Assembly (NCBI RefSeq): GCF_003073045.1
Contig: NC_037599.1
Span: forward strand, 26,140,695 to 26,204,694
DNA length: 64,000 nt
Reading direction: 5' to 3'
Source: Pomacea canaliculata
Taxonomy: Eukaryota > Mollusca > Gastropoda > Architaenioglossa > Ampullariidae
The notes under the pieces are model-generated. The model was not told the origin of the DNA, did not search any database, and saw only the letters and a program-made list of their open reading frames with translations. Of this stretch, positions 45,420-58,300 are shown piece by piece; positions within the stretch are counted from its first letter, which is position 1; every line of letters starts with the position of its first letter. The position numbers and the translations under genes were made by a program.

Positions 45420-47200
45420 CTTCCTGACAAGACATGCAGTTAGCATTTATCACTGACCGACATGCTTCACTGTTTTAAGAAAACCACGGGGTCAGATGAC
45501 TGTTTGTGGCTGCAGCAGTAAACGCACTTCACAGCCTCATTAACGGTTTCTGAGAAACTGCATTTACCTGCTGGCGTTTGGCCTCGTGTGTACTTGTAAG
45601 TGCCAACTCCCATCACACGAAAGAGCCTCGAAATGTTTTAGGAACGCTGAGCTTTAAATATTCTTGCTGGAGTTGTCTCCAGACACATGACTTATTGAAC
45701 TACAAGCTTATCATAGGTCTTGACCGGTCAATTAGCCATGCCGTGTGAAGTAAACATATGAACACACACACACAACCACACATGAACCCTAGATGGTTAT
45801 AAAGATTGTGAGACTACTCAAAGTGTGTGTGTGTGTGTGTGAAAGATTGAAGGAACAGCCAGGACGCCCTGTAGTCAAGCTGATTCACCCAACATCACTT
45901 GTTCATGTAGTGAACATCACAGGCAAACAACATACTGCTTTAATTTCAGCTGACCTGATCATGGAAAAATTTCTCTCCCCACCAAATGGATGCTACTCTA
46001 AATGTATTTATTTCCTGCATTGACATGACATGACATGACATGCACGTAGCAATGTCCGGATGTACAGGCACAGCCGAAACACTTCATGCAGAGACAACAC
46101 TTTTTACTGGTGATCCATATTACATCTTTATTTATTGGGTTTTTTTTAATGTTTACGATCGTTAGTCGGAGAAAATGTAAGACTGTAATTAAAGTAAACC
46201 TAATCCCAAAGATATTCACCAAATACGCATGGAATGTTCAGGAACCCTGTACTAAACGCTTATTCCTGTTGTACTTGTATCAAGACACCTGACTTTTTAA
46301 TCTAGAAGCTTATCATGTCTTGACAGGTCATTTAGGCATGTTGTGGGAAATGAATTTACGCTCACACGCACGCGCGCATATTCACATAGACAGGCGCACG
46401 CACTCACACAATTTATTTAACACTAAGAGGTTATAAAGCGACCAACAGACTAGTGGGTGAGAGAGAGATCGTGAGTGTGTAAAAATGTTGCCTACAAAAG
46501 GATGTTTGCACTAACAAAATTCAATGTAGTCAAGCTGATTCCAATCACAATCTGTTCATGCCATCAAAATCATAGGCGAACAACACTTTTAATTTCAGAA
46601 AGCTTTTCACACAGAATGACTTTCCCCACCAACCGGATGCTCATCTATTCATTTCCTGCACTGAAGCTGTACACACTCAACAGAAACAGTCGTTCATTGT
46701 AGTTTTATGACTTTAGAAGAAAAATCGTGGGGTGGAGATAAATTTAAAAATCATTTTAAAGATGAATTCTCTCAGGAATAGAAGATATTATTTTCCTTTG
46801 TAAGACTTTTATTTAATGGTCAACTATCACTAGACTCTAAGTCTCTTCTCTAGCAGACTACTTGTATTCATGGAGTTCCTCCACCTGCTGTGGAATCGTG
46901 ATACAGCCATGGCTGCCAGGTCGGCATAAACATCGGTTACTTTCCGAACATAATGAAAAGAACGTATAATGAAAATAAACAGACGAAAGAAAGAAGGAAA
47001 GAAGAAAGAAACACAAAGAAAATGAAAGCAGAAACAGATAATTGGTTCTACAGTTAAGGTGAGGAAACTGAATTACTCGTAGAAAACCCCCGACGAACAA
47101 GTGTAACATACAGAGTGTGTCCCGAGACAAGATATGAACCTAGGGATTCTCACTGCAATGGGGACGAATGAGCGTCTTATCACTACCTAATAAACCTGAA
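45420..47200. repeat. segment duplicated at 56.79-58.3 kb, with an internal tandem repeat
   Basis: Positions 45424-45760 match 56790-57110, and 46.7-47.2 kb matches 57.66-58.3 kb. Within it, 45.65-46.02 kb and 46.25-46.66 kb are diverged tandem copies (shared words such as CTTTAATTTCAG and AGTCAAGCTGATTC). The 58 kb copy has one version of this middle part. No coding frame is conserved among the copies. Confidence 0.6.
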
Positions 47201-47323
47201 CGAAAAAACTGTACATTCTAACAACCTAAAATGAAAGTATGTTTATCACACATTTGTTCTTGTGAGCTCTCACCACAAACATCACAGATATACACATGTT
47301 ACAAATTTTAAAATATAGAATGT

Positions 47324-47731
47324 TTTATTCAGAAACACTATCAATCTAAAAAAAAGAGAAACAATAAATATCTTCAGTTACAAAGTTTAAACTCAAAGAT
47401 GCAGAAATAGCTTTCCAACTGGCAGGCTCTGATGTTATCGAAATATGATATTACTACATGCTGGGAGGATGTGGTGTCGTTGTCGTCTGTCTGGCTCTAC
47501 ACTTATTAATTTTATTCTCAGATTGACAGTCACACCTTTTCATGTAGTCTTAATCATGTGTAGTCATTGTGTTACACTCGTGTACTTAAATCATTTTCGA
47601 TGCTGTCGAAGCATTCTGATATAAATCCAGCAATGTACAGTTTTACGTGAAATGCCGAATCACATCATGCTTAGAAACATAACAACTTTTCTGCTGGTGT
47701 CATCTGAGACAATGTAAAATTGTAAATTCAA

Positions 47732-47768
<37 letters not shown>

Positions 47769-48389
47769 AAACAAAACCTAAGTCCAGTTATAGTTGTGAC
47801 AAAAATCTAAAATACAATCAGCTTTAATGTCATCCTGACTACTGTAGCTTTTGTTCAGAAATGTAGCGATAAGATTTCTTAACTTATACAGAGTACACTG
47901 TAGTTTTTACAATCTGTAGTAAATACCACTCTTTCACAGTCACAGTCCTCTTTGTAAAACATCCACAACCCTCACAAATACTAGTGTATTAAGGGATATT
48001 CTGATTAACAAAGTATAAAAAAGTGTGTTAAATCTATTAACATAACCTATTTACCCAAACTTCTGCATTGAAGGACAATGAGTTGGAAGTAAATGAATGG
48101 AATAACTATGTTACTAATTATAAGTCAAATAAAATCGCTGCTTAAATAATATGTTACAATATTCGAAACAAATCTACCTGTACTGCTATAACATTAGCAT
48201 CTCTAGCTCTTAAATGCTAGTTTTAAGTATTAAAAAATGGCTTTTAGGTGACAACACAATGTGCGAAGCGCCCTCGCTATAATTATAATAAGCTCATAAG
48301 TGACATAAACTATTCCACTAAGTGTCATCTTGAACTAAATGTTAGTACTTTTAGCGGAGACAGGATGAGAACAAAATGATGGGAAAGAC
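47324..48389 (-). other. probable 3' UTR of the 48-52 kb GIMAP gene
   Basis: About 1.07 kb downstream of the stop at 48390 on the minus strand, ending near an AATAAA (plus-strand tttatt at 47324-47329). It contains a homopolymer (plus-strand A run at 47740-47767). No open frame of note was seen. The assignment as UTR is an inference from position. Confidence 0.35.
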
Positions 48390-51300
48390 TTAGATTAGCA
48401 TGGCGAAGCTTATATAGGTGACTAATCTTCTTCTGTAAACAAAGCCGATGGTGCCAACAAGAATCATGACAAAGATAACTAAAAACACTGGAGTTTTCAA
48501 TTTGTCATATCTCCAAGGAAGACCAAACCAAAGAGCAATGACAACAATGATGAGGAATAACACAAATCCCATCAGATATGGGCTGGGGGGAGAAGGTGGT
48601 TGTGCGATGGAGTCCACGATATCTAGCAGCTGCCGTACCCGAGGTCCACTGTTAAGATCCTGTGCCACAAACAAAATAATATATACATAATTAAATTTGT
48701 GCACGTGGGAAATAGCACGCATCCGCGAGTACACATGTCCACGGACATCCCCCCCCCCCCAGAGAATGTATCAAATATTTCCCTACATAGCCACATACAA
48801 ATAAATGCACACATAAACGCAGATAAACATATAAACACAAACACACGCACTACAATAAATAAACTTATGCACAAGCGCAAATATACTCATGCCAATAAAT
48901 GTACACACATAAAATGCCATTCTCGTGCAAGCCATTTTATTTTAAACCGTAGCCATAATTTTTTTTATATGATATACGTTAATAAAGTAAATTATTTAAT
49001 GAAATTATCCTTTGACGAAGGCATTCAACTGTGGAAAACAAAAATTAAAAAAATTCTGATTGAGCCCTCATGTCTACGTCTATTGTAGGTAAAGTGACTT
49101 TGCCTCCGTATGTTTCTAGGAGTTGAGAAATAATAATCTGAAAATAGCTGATGAGTTTTTTTGTGCTGAGGGGCAATTACTGCCTTTAATGAGTTGACAA
49201 AAAAAGGGGGTAAAACAAATGCGCACTAAAAACCATAAATTATTTTCTAATTGTAATTCATAAGCAAGATATTCTCAGATTTAGAACGCACATACCCGGT
49301 TGTTGAAGAGGACATAGCGGTTCCCAGCATCAGCCAGGACACTGCGCAGTTCCCAGCAAACTGTCTTCAGCTCCTCGTGAATGTCTCTGTCCTGTCTGTC
49401 TCCAAACGTGAAGACCACCACCAGGTGGCTTGTGAATGAGTTGTCTCCCCATGCTCTCTTCATTTTCCTGTAGATGTCGTATTCTTCCGCCGTGTAGCGC
49501 ACGTCACACCTCACCGCCAGCAAGATGGCGAACTTACCCACAGCATGAGACTTCCAGTGGGAAACATGTTCATAAATTTCTGCATCACTAAGGTCGAGGT
49601 TAACTAGGTCAGGAGTGTCGATTACCTGAAAGAGGTCATGCAAAAAATGCCCATCAGTTAAGGAAGTGGGTTATGGTTTAAAAAGGGTAAAAATCGTCCT
49701 CTAAACTTTTCAGCTTGATAGAAGTGAGGTGTTACACGCCTCACTTTTCTCGGGGCCAGCTTTTACATGAGGGCGGTGTCCATCTCCTTTCCCTCGCTGC
49801 TCTACTTTAATAAACTCTCTATGGAGTCAGGTACCCATTCCCACTAGTTGGGTCGACTGGGGAAGTTTGCTGCGCTAATCGGGACTTGAACCAGCGCGCT
49901 CTGTTCGGACGCTGTCGTTGTATCCGCTTCCCCGGTTATGATGTTTGAGTCAGTGGACAGGTTTCAGCAAATGCACGTGCATTTTATTAATGCGTGCGTG
50001 CACGTGTGTGTGTGTGTGTGTGTTTGAGATGATTGCGTGCTCCTTTCTCTGCTACCTTTACTTCATGATTTCCAATGTGCATAGCGAGGATGTTCAAGAG
50101 ATTCTAAAGGCAAAATAAAACTGCTTAGGTTCGTGTAAAGAGTAGGATCCACTTGAATTTCGTCTATTTTCGCGTCTGTTCATATGAAGTTGAAGGCTTT
50201 GTAGCATGTTGTGTTTAAGAAGAGAAATTACATAGGACTCTTTCGTTTACTTAGACGAAGTCTCGTTCTCCGTCACGTGACCTTATGACATATGACCAAG
50301 ACTGCTTACCAAGTGAAACAGAATGTTTTCTATAATTTTTAAAACTGTGCTTTGAAAAGTTCACTTTAAAACCTAAATAAACTCACGTGACAACACCAAT
50401 CACGAGTTCACAACGATCACCGACACTTGCTGTCCGTCTCAGACTGACGTCACACCCAGATCGTCTGATTGATCATCTCGGGAAGCTATCGGGGTTACTC
50501 GGCGGAAGGACACAAGGGTCGATTTCACTGGATTTTATCAATTTTTATAAACATCGGCAACGGGAACAGTGCTAATAAGTGATAATTAAGTGAGAAACGA
50601 ATCATTTAGTTCCGTATTGCTTTCGTGCTCTGTAATTGTAACTAAATATAGTTTTGAAACGTTTGACCGCCGCCACAGCCTTATCACAAGCCTTGAGTAT
50701 CCCTTTAATGTCAAGTTGTAACGGATAAGTACTAAGTAGAGGGGGTAAGGCGTTTAGGTCGACAACCGGGGTTGATCTGATCTAGGGTAGTAGGCAGGAA
50801 GTTGTTTGCCCTTGAGCAAATGACGTAAATTGTGATGTCAAAATAAGGTGACGAAAAAGATAGAGGAAAATAACGTTAGAGAGAAAACGGTAAGTGGAGA
50901 GCTAACGGCGGAACAGAAGTTGGAGTTGGTGGTTTTTCTCTGGACTTTCTCGCTACTGCTGCGACCGCGGAATAAGTATTACCGGGGAAGTAATACTGCG
51001 TTTATACTACAGGGGGATGTACTTCACAGATCGTGATTTACTGTAGTCCGTGTCCGCGCCGTGGGGAGCTCTGTGGCTTGGGCATCCCGCAGTACAGTTT
51101 CTTGTTGGGGCCAAGAAACCACACACTGGCGTAAGCGAGAAAACAACGATTCCAGAGCAGCAATCTTGGTGAAAGACTGGCGCACCGACCTCCATCTGTC
51201 GCCCGAAAAGGACAGTTTCAAACAGCCTGAGTTTAAACCGCCGGTGGAGCGAAGGTTTCCTCTCGGCCTTCAGCTAACCTATCATCATCCTGCTAAACAC

Positions 51301-52009
51301 CCAGGAGGCAACAGTATGTGCAAGTCCGTGGCGTTCTGCCTGTAAACTGTGGGTATCGTAAAAGCACTTTTTTTAATGATAAATCGACTTCTAGGAAATG
51401 AGATTAGTGTTACTCATTAGAATAGAGGACTTGGGAGGGTTACAAAGACTTTAATATAAAAAGGTTTAGGTTTCGTCAAGAACGAACATTTTATACTATA
51501 ATACAGTGGATATTAACATTGGTAATACATCAAGAAAGGACAGCACCGGAGACAGCGGAATACTTCATCAGTGACAGTATTTATGTGAATCAACTTTATT
51601 GTTAACTCTAATAGTACGTTGGATGAATGATAATATATTGGTAATCTATCTTGTGTGGCGAAAGAAGGAGTGAATCTCTGATTGTTGATACTTTGTCCTT
51701 TTTAACTTAAAATTGTGTTTGAATTCAATAATTATTGGTGCCTCTAAGGAGGTACACCCACCCTCAAGCGATCTGATTATATTGGTTTGTGGAGAGAATG
51801 TGCGTGTCTGCGGACGGTCCGTGACACAAGTCATGTGAAGATACCTTAATTTGCTTTCCATTCACCACGTCCACAGCTTCAGACATTTGTTTGGTTTCTG
51901 AAGCCATGCTGGTTGACACTTGGAACTTGGCTTTTCCCAGTATTACGTTTCCCAGAGAACTTTTACCATTTCCAGTTTTTCCAATGATAAGCAATGGGAT
52001 TTCATCCAT
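48390..52009 (-). CDS. GIMAP-like GTPase with two C-terminal transmembrane helices (three coding exons)
   Basis: Predicted 254-residue protein. Exon 1 is 52009-51845 (MDEIPLLIIGKTGNGKSS; donor AAG|GTATCT). Exon 2 is 49625-49296 (VIDTPDLVNLD, LLAVRCDVRYTAEE, FTFGDRQDRD, GNRYVLFN; acceptor TTTCAG, donor CGG|GTATGT). Exon 3 is 48659-48390 (acceptor GGCACAG|GATCTT). All joins are phase 0. Exon 3 has a proline-rich spacer (QPPSPPSP) and two hydrophobic helices at about residues 193-214 and 222-240, followed by YRRR. G3 is DTPD, as in the 42-44 kb paralogue. Intron 1 (2.2 kb) contains a SINE, a Kolobok-like MITE and a solo LTR that ends 13 bases before exon 1. The start ATG lies 22 bases after the acceptor TGCTTAG|AAGACACC. 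No break in the coding exons. Confidence 0.8.
49720..49945 (-). mobile_element. tRNA-derived SINE
   Basis: The minus strand contains GGTTCAAGTCC (49882-49892), an excellent match to the tRNA-type RNA polymerase III B box. It is preceded by a degraded tRNA-like 5' half and followed by a body (ACCCAACTAGTGGGAATGGG, then CTGACTCCATAGAGAG) of the sort seen in animal SINEs. It lies in intron 1 of the 48-52 kb gene. The exact ends and tail were not determined. Confidence 0.65.
50097..50704 (+). mobile_element. Kolobok-like MITE, copy B
   Basis: 608 bp closely matching copy A (31051-31650). The right end GCCTTGAGTATCCCT is followed by TTAA (50705-50708). The left end is slightly degraded (AGAGATTCTAAAGG, preceded by TTCA). 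It has no THAP part. It sits in intron 1 of the 48-52 kb GIMAP gene, 12 bases from the next insertion, a solo LTR. Confidence 0.75.
50717..51826. mobile_element. solo LTR fossil in the intron of the 48-52 kb GIMAP gene
   Basis: A 1110-bp segment beginning TGTAACGG and ending GTGACA, flanked by the perfect 5-bp duplication CAAGT (50712-50716, 51827-51831). It has the form of a solo LTR from an LTR retrotransposon, probably the Ty3 group by length and termini. It has no internal region. Its intact duplication suggests it is younger than the gypsy fossil at 13.6 kb. It ends just beside the exon 1 donor. Confidence 0.75.
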
Positions 52010-54758
52010 GTTTATTGTTGTGGTGTCTTCTAAGCACACATTACACACACACACACACATACACACACACAAGCACACCCATATATATATATAATGAGAT
52101 TTAATAATGTCTGCATAAAGAAGTTTAAAATAATTTACCACTTTTTACTGTTTTTGCACTTTATCAAGGCTCTTAAATCATAGAAAAGTCCCAGAGGCAC
52201 AAGGCTGTGTCATATCATTTACACATCCCTGATTAACATGATCGTGTTCGTGTTAACATTCCATAAAGAAACTATACAACTTACCCATAAGCCTGTAACC
52301 TTGTGATGTCATTAATGCAGAAGCAGCTCCTACTAGAAAAATATCTGATGTGGTCCAAAGGTTGCTGCCATGTCACTTCACTGCCTGAGCACGAAACAAT
52401 AGAAGGTAAAATTGTTAAAAGAAAGAAAAATATACTGAAATTTCTCAGAGTAAACCAATAAATATAAAATATTTGAAGAATTTTAAAATAGTGAAACGTT
52501 CGACAAGAGAAACAGCAAGCAGAAAACACTGCACAAAGCTTATGGAAGGAATGCAGACATGTTTCCTAGAGTACCTTCCCCTTGGCAGCCTCATTTCTGA
52601 GAAATTGAAAGCCGTACGCCAGTGCATCTGTACGTTAACACAGCATGCACACACACACAAACATGTGTACTAATATATTCACTCCTTCCTTTCTTCCTGT
52701 CTCGCTTTCTCGTGCACACCAAGAAAATCATTACCTCTGCCAAGATGCGCGCGCAGGACTTTCTTCCGGCTTCCGCTCTCTTACGCTGAAGACACTGACG
52801 TTGCGTTTTCTGACCTCGTTGTTGACACTGGAAATGTTAGACCACAAAATTCTCACAACACCTGATCATTCAAAGCCTTACTGATGCAGATTTCGAAGCT
52901 ATCAGCAATATTGTGACCAGACTCAACTCACAACAAGTTCTTGTCAGTTTCATCTGACGTGGTGTAGTGGGCGGGCTCAGGGGCGTGGCTTGTAATTGCA
53001 TTCAGCTACCACCACCCACTCCAGGCTTTATCCAGTAAATGAGTCAAGGCCACAAACCTGTCTGTGCAAGAGTTTTCGTCTCGTGTGATTGTTCTGGAAA
53101 ACTGAGTACAATCCTTTGTAGGTCATGACTGATTTTCATTTTTGTCTAATGCCAGGGAGAGTGGTGAAACGTAGCTTATGGTTCCATGAAAACCTGGATT
53201 TTTTTCTGGAAAATGCGGCAACTTTTTTTTCTCTTTTTCTTTCTTTCTCTCTTTTTTTCTAGCTTTAGTGTATGATTTTATTTTTGTCTGCCCGATAGCT
53301 TTTTCTTTCAAAACTATTTTTGTTCTTTTTCACTTTTGATGAGCGATCGCGAGTTTTGGCAGTGATAGAACTGAGAACAGAAATTGGTGCTGTATCCCCC
53401 CTTTGCAACACACACACACACATGCATACACACATGCACACACACATGCACACACTAAGAGAGACAAAGTTAAAAGCCCACTAACTCAAAATAAGGATGG
53501 ACAAACATTTGCGTTAAACATGTACCCACACATGCTATTCACGTTAGACATTCTCGTGACTTTAAATAATATTCAAGAATATTTTTCTTTCGGTCTCGCC
53601 CTGCTTTAAACAGTCTCTGCTGTCGTTGTCGTGTGTGTGTTATGTGTGTGTGTGTGCATGCAAGCATGCATGCAGGTAGTTAGATAAGGCTGTGGCTAGG
53701 TAGGTATGCAAAGATTCTTACCTTATCCAGTAATAAGGTCAATTCAAAACTTAAAATATCTTGGCAAAACTCCTTGAAACTTTCTTTTACATGGGTACCT
53801 AGCGCAACCGGAATGATCTGCTTTTTATTTTTACCAGACTGACTACACTCTCACATCGGATCATCGGTTAGTCGTGAGTCCTAAAAGCACTAGCGCCAGT
53901 CCGTCTTTTCCTTTCTGTTGCTCCAGGAGAGAAGAAGAAAGTTTACAAGGAGATATATTTTACTGCAATTCTAGCTCTTATTACTTGCTGGCTGTGCTGC
54001 CTAGTTAGCAGAGCTCACGCTGTGTTCTTTTTTCTTTCCATCTGCTACACACCCGACCTTGGAATCCACAAAAGACCCCACTTGTGTATTTTCTTCTGTG
54101 CGTCGTTCAGGTTCATAAAGATGGCTTTTCACTCATGCCATGTGTGTGTGTATGTGTTTCACAACCTCTTTCATTCTCTATTTTACCTTGTATGAGATGT
54201 CACAAGTTTGATTCCCCATAGAATGTATAGTTATTTCGTTCATAAGACGAGAACATAGGTACAACACGTGATGAATCACACACAACGAGGTATGTAAATC
54301 TAAAATGGATTTACTTAGATTATCTACAGATGCAAATCAATTCCCTCCAACTCTACACATGCCTAACTCCTTCATAGCTAATACCTATCGCTTGCTTCTT
54401 CCCTAACTCTACCTACGTTACTCAAGTACTGATAATTAAGGGAAGAGAAGTGATTTAGAGGCACGCGAGTCACTTGCAAACCTCAACACCTGTACGGTAC
54501 AAATAGTATTTCTCAAGTACCATTTTTCCTGCTATTTACTTTTTTATTTGTTTAAAATATGAACTGAAACACTTTTTCAAACCCTCATTTGAGTTATTTT
54601 AGCTGCAACAATATTTCATTGACAATCGTGCACGATTATATGTACACTTTTGAAAGCAACATTTTCTTTTTAGCAACCAATGAATTCATAATCGTTTTCC
54701 GTGGGTCCATAGTTAATGTACCACAGACTATTCCCTTCCACAAGCACAGAGAGTAATT
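52010..54758. other. upstream DNA of the 48-52 kb gene, no gene seen
   Basis: AT-rich sequence with CA/GT microsatellites near 52045-52071, 52645-52660, 53409-53455 and 53626-53656. A short GC-box-like patch on the plus strand (GGGCGGGCTCAGGGGCGTGG, 52970-52989) could be part of a promoter for the minus-strand gene, but there is nothing conserved to support it. No coding frame was recognised. Confidence 0.35.
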
Positions 54759-54937
54759 TCACAGTATGGTGCACCACCATCCTTCACTCTTGGCTTGTTT
54801 CTCTACCTTTTTGACAAGTATCGACTGCTTATCTGCCCCAATCTCATTTTTAACTATACTTTCTGCCTCCTCTCGTGTACAGGCCTGTATTGTCTGCACA
54901 GTTTGAACTTCTTCCTCCACAAGCGCGTTGACTTTCT
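54759..54937 (-). other. orphan terminal coding exon ending in a CaaX box (CTIL)
   Basis: On the minus strand, after an acceptor (CATCCCAG|AG or CCCAGAG|AAA), 58 codons stay open to TGA at 54759-54761. The sequence is charged and helical-looking (KVNALVEEEVQTVQTIQACT, then REEAESIVKN, then LVKKVEKQAKSEG) and ends WWCTIL. C-T-I-L is a CaaX box, with Leu favouring geranylgeranylation. In position and character it could be the C-terminal exon of a GIMAP-like gene whose G3-region exon is at 56115-56244. Intermediate exons were not found, so it may be orphaned or part of a dead gene. Confidence 0.45.
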
Positions 54938-56114
54938 CTGGGATGGCGAAATGTTATCCTTCGTTCGTGAGGCAAAGTGCCTAAATGAATGAAAAGAATT
55001 GTATATTTAGGTTACTACTAGTATACAATGATAAATGACTTCTATAGAAAACATCACCGCGAGCCTTGTCCGCTGCACAGAAACACAAACAATCGCAGAA
55101 CAAACACTAAGACAGAGACGACAAGATCTTAAATGAGAGATGATCCGGACAAATGTTCATTCTCAGGAAGGCGGTATGAAGATCAAGCACTGGGACAAAG
55201 GAGGATATACACTCAAGACATACCTCACTGCATGTAATCATTTATATTTTATACCATCAATCTAAAATGGTTTTCAAAACTTTTTCCATGCCAAATTGTC
55301 ATATTTAAAGTCATAAGAATTAGATACTCGCGTTGTATAACATAACGACAATAACAAGATCATAAGAATAGAAAATGCCGACTAAACTTTAAAAAAAAAA
55401 AACAAAACTACAAACAGTACAGTATCTGGAGAGAGATGGAGAGAGAACTCCAACTTTTTTTATGTAAGGCCTCCGATCTCTATACGCAGATGTCAAGCCC
55501 AGCTACTTACTTTAGAAAAGAGCTTTTCAAAAACAATCAGAATCTTCATACCATCTAGCTGTATGGGAGTGACAACTGTCTCTACATGTTTTTTTTTAAT
55601 TGTTTTGCCCTGCACTTCAATTCACATTAATTTATTATTCCTCAGATGATATAATCTAGCGTTTTTCAACAGAAAAAGTGAAGCAGGCATATACGATCTC
55701 TAACAATATTTGGTAATACACTTGTTTCGTAATCATCATTTTTAACAACTCGTTTTGATTTAGTGTTTTTCTTCTTCCATGAATAGGCTTAGTAGAAAGG
55801 TTCCTGTATTCTGTCTTCTGAACAATGACCTTAGACATAAACTTCTAAGACAAGGCCACTTGGTCTGACCAGAGTAACACTCACTACTGACAAACACAAG
55901 TTTATAAATCTACAGCGACATCATATTGACTCTGATTTGTTTTAACCTTAAACAAAGCAATCAAACCCCGATGGTGTATTTGATACTTTGTAGTAATCAA
56001 AAGTAAATAAAATTTTAAAGAAAGGGGCAAAAAGAAGATGCAAAGACAAGAAAGAATTTGAGTACAGAACAAGAAAAAGGAAGGCGAAGGAAAAGTTGTA
56101 ATTCTTAGACACAC

Positions 56115-56244
56115 CTGTGTGTAACGGTCTCTGGTTGAAAAGAGAAGAAAAAAAAAAAAGACATGAGGTCCTGGGGCAACTATAGTCACACTCTTATCAG
56201 TTTCCTTTAGAATAGTCTCTTCAGAGTGGTGTGTGTCATGAAAC
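56115..56244 (-). pseudogene. relic of a GIMAP-like G3-region exon
   Basis: Between acceptor TACCAG and donor CAG|GTGTGT the minus strand has HDTHHSEETILKETDKSV, then APGPHVF, a phenylalanine run from an expanded T tract, and RDRYTQ. This aligns with the exon VTDTPGLCD...PGPHIVI...RFT of the plus-strand gene at 30060-30189, but one extra base near the start shifts the frame and the PG of DTPG is lost. No P-loop exon was found upstream. Most likely a decayed exon of the four-exon class. Confidence 0.55.
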
Positions 56245-56619
56245 CTGGTACATATATTATCTGAAATAATTTTTTTAACAATTAAAATGTATGACAAAAG
56301 TATTCTCCAAGCCTTCATACATGTATTGTGTATATTGAGGCACCTGAAATCAATGATACAATTTTTAACTTCTTTTCACACACACATACATTTTCACATA
56401 CACTCACCAAGAGAAGAAGAAACCAAAAGCTGTCGAAAATTAATATTGTTAGTGGTATATTTGTGTTAGCAACATCTTTATTAGGAATGTGATTAATGCG
56501 CTGAATGCGCAAGAGATTGTGATTTTTACTGTTTGTTGGCTTTTACACATAAATTACCCCACCTTCAGTTCAACGCCGTCAAGTAAAGACTTTGCCCAGT
56601 GACTTGGCTGTGTCCCAGT

Positions 56620-58300
56620 TTCCAAGTGATAACAGATGGTCAAAGGGCAACATCGACGATAAACCGTAGAGACAAAGGTCGCCATTCAGGCCTGTGAGCA
56701 TTTATCAGGCGGAGGAAGTAGTCGATATTTTCACGTCTGCCATCCATTTTGTTTTTAATCTCGGCGGCCACCACAACCATCACCACCACCACCTGACATG
56801 CAGGTTACATTTATCACTGACCGATATTCTTAACTTTTCCTCAGAAAACCAGGGGGTCAGATGACTGTTTGCGGCTGCAGTAGTAAACATATATCCAGCC
56901 ACCTTAATGGTTTCTGGGAAACTGTATCTACCTGTTGGCTTTTGGCCTCGTGGGTACTTGTCGACGCCCCACACATGATAACGCCTAGAAGTTTTCAAGA
57001 ACTTTGAGCTAGAAATACATTCGTTATCTCCAGACACATGACTTACTGGACTACAAACTTACCGTAGGTCCTGACTGGTCATTTAGCCATGTCGTGTGAT
57101 ATGAACGTAAGCACACACACACACACAAAGACACATGCATCTATTGAACACGAGGTAGTGATAAAGATTGTGAGTGACTGATAGCTTAGTCAATGAGTGT
57201 GTGTGTGTGCTTGAATGTGTGAGTGAAAGAGAGATAGAGACTGTGTGTTTGAATATACGTATGTGTGTGTGAGTGTGCTTGTGTGGTTATAAGTGTGTGT
57301 GCTTGAATGTGTGTATGGTGTATATATGTGTGTGAGAGAGATGTATAGACTGCGTGTGTGTGTGTGTGTGTGTGTGAGGGAGTGCGTTTGTGCGGGTGAG
57401 TGTGTCTGTGTGTGTGACTATAAAAGAACGATTTCAGTTTTCACAAACAGGACACCCTGTAGTCACCCAACGGCACTTTTTGTACAATGACAATCGCAGA
57501 CAAACAACACACTGTGTTTTAATTTCAGTTCCTTAATCATGGAAAACTTTCTGTCCCCTCCCACTGGAGGCTACTCTCAATGTAAGTATTTATTTCCTGC
57601 ATTGACACTTTACTTACTAGACAGTCGTTCATTGCAGAGTTGACTTCAGACGAAGAACCAAGTAGCGGAAAAGCATTTTAAAATCATTTGTCTATTAATT
57701 CACACAAGGATAGAAGACTTTATTTTCTTTAGAAGACATTTGATGGTCAACTGTAACCAGGCTTCAGATCTTTTCTCTGACAGACTATTGCTGTTTTCAT
57801 GGGATTCCTTGTCCTTCACAGAGTGTAGAGCTGTCGTACACCCATGGCTGCCAGCTCGGCGTCAACATCAGTTATTTTTTAAAAGTAATGAAAGGGACGT
57901 GAAGGACAGTAAATAAAACAAACAGAAGAAAGAAATTAAAAGATAAGAAAGAAAAATGAAACGACTTGAGCGGATGAACCGACTGTTAGTGAGACAGCAT
58001 GTCAAACTGGTGTAATGATTGTAGACTAGGACAAAAGCAACAAAGAACTTGAGAGAAAACGTTTTTGCTTTATCTTTCATTATTGTCAAGTAGGGAATAA
58101 CATGAAAAGGGCTACATCAAAACGATCCCATGATTATAGTAATGCCTTACCACATTTTGTACATTGGTGCGACGAGAACTTTCTAGAGTTACATGAAGAA
58201 AAAAAATAACTTCAGACTTTAGGAAAATCAGAGAGGAACGCGCATTGACTTGAGAAGAAATCGGAATTCCTTCGACTCTCAAGAAACTACACGTGTTTTA
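56620..58300. repeat. partial duplicate of the 43.3-47.2 kb segment lacking the GTPase exons
   Basis: Positions 56627-56790 match 43266-43415 (intron sequence beside exon 2 of the 42-44 kb gene). The match then jumps directly to 45.42 kb and runs to about 47.2 kb. The roughly 2 kb holding GTPase exons 1 and 2 is missing from this copy. Long GT-rich tracts (57190-57415) are expanded here. No functional gene was seen. Confidence 0.6.

Noticed and set aside
47100-47190. Possible tRNA gene or tRNA-like SINE with a GGTTCATATC-like B box on the minus strand
   Set aside because: No cloverleaf could be folded by eye and the match is weak. The better-supported SINE is at 49.7-49.9 kb.
53220-53280. 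T/C-rich tract near 53.2-53.3 kb as a polypyrimidine/acceptor region of a hidden exon
   Set aside because: No open frame with motifs follows on either strand; it reads as low-complexity sequence.
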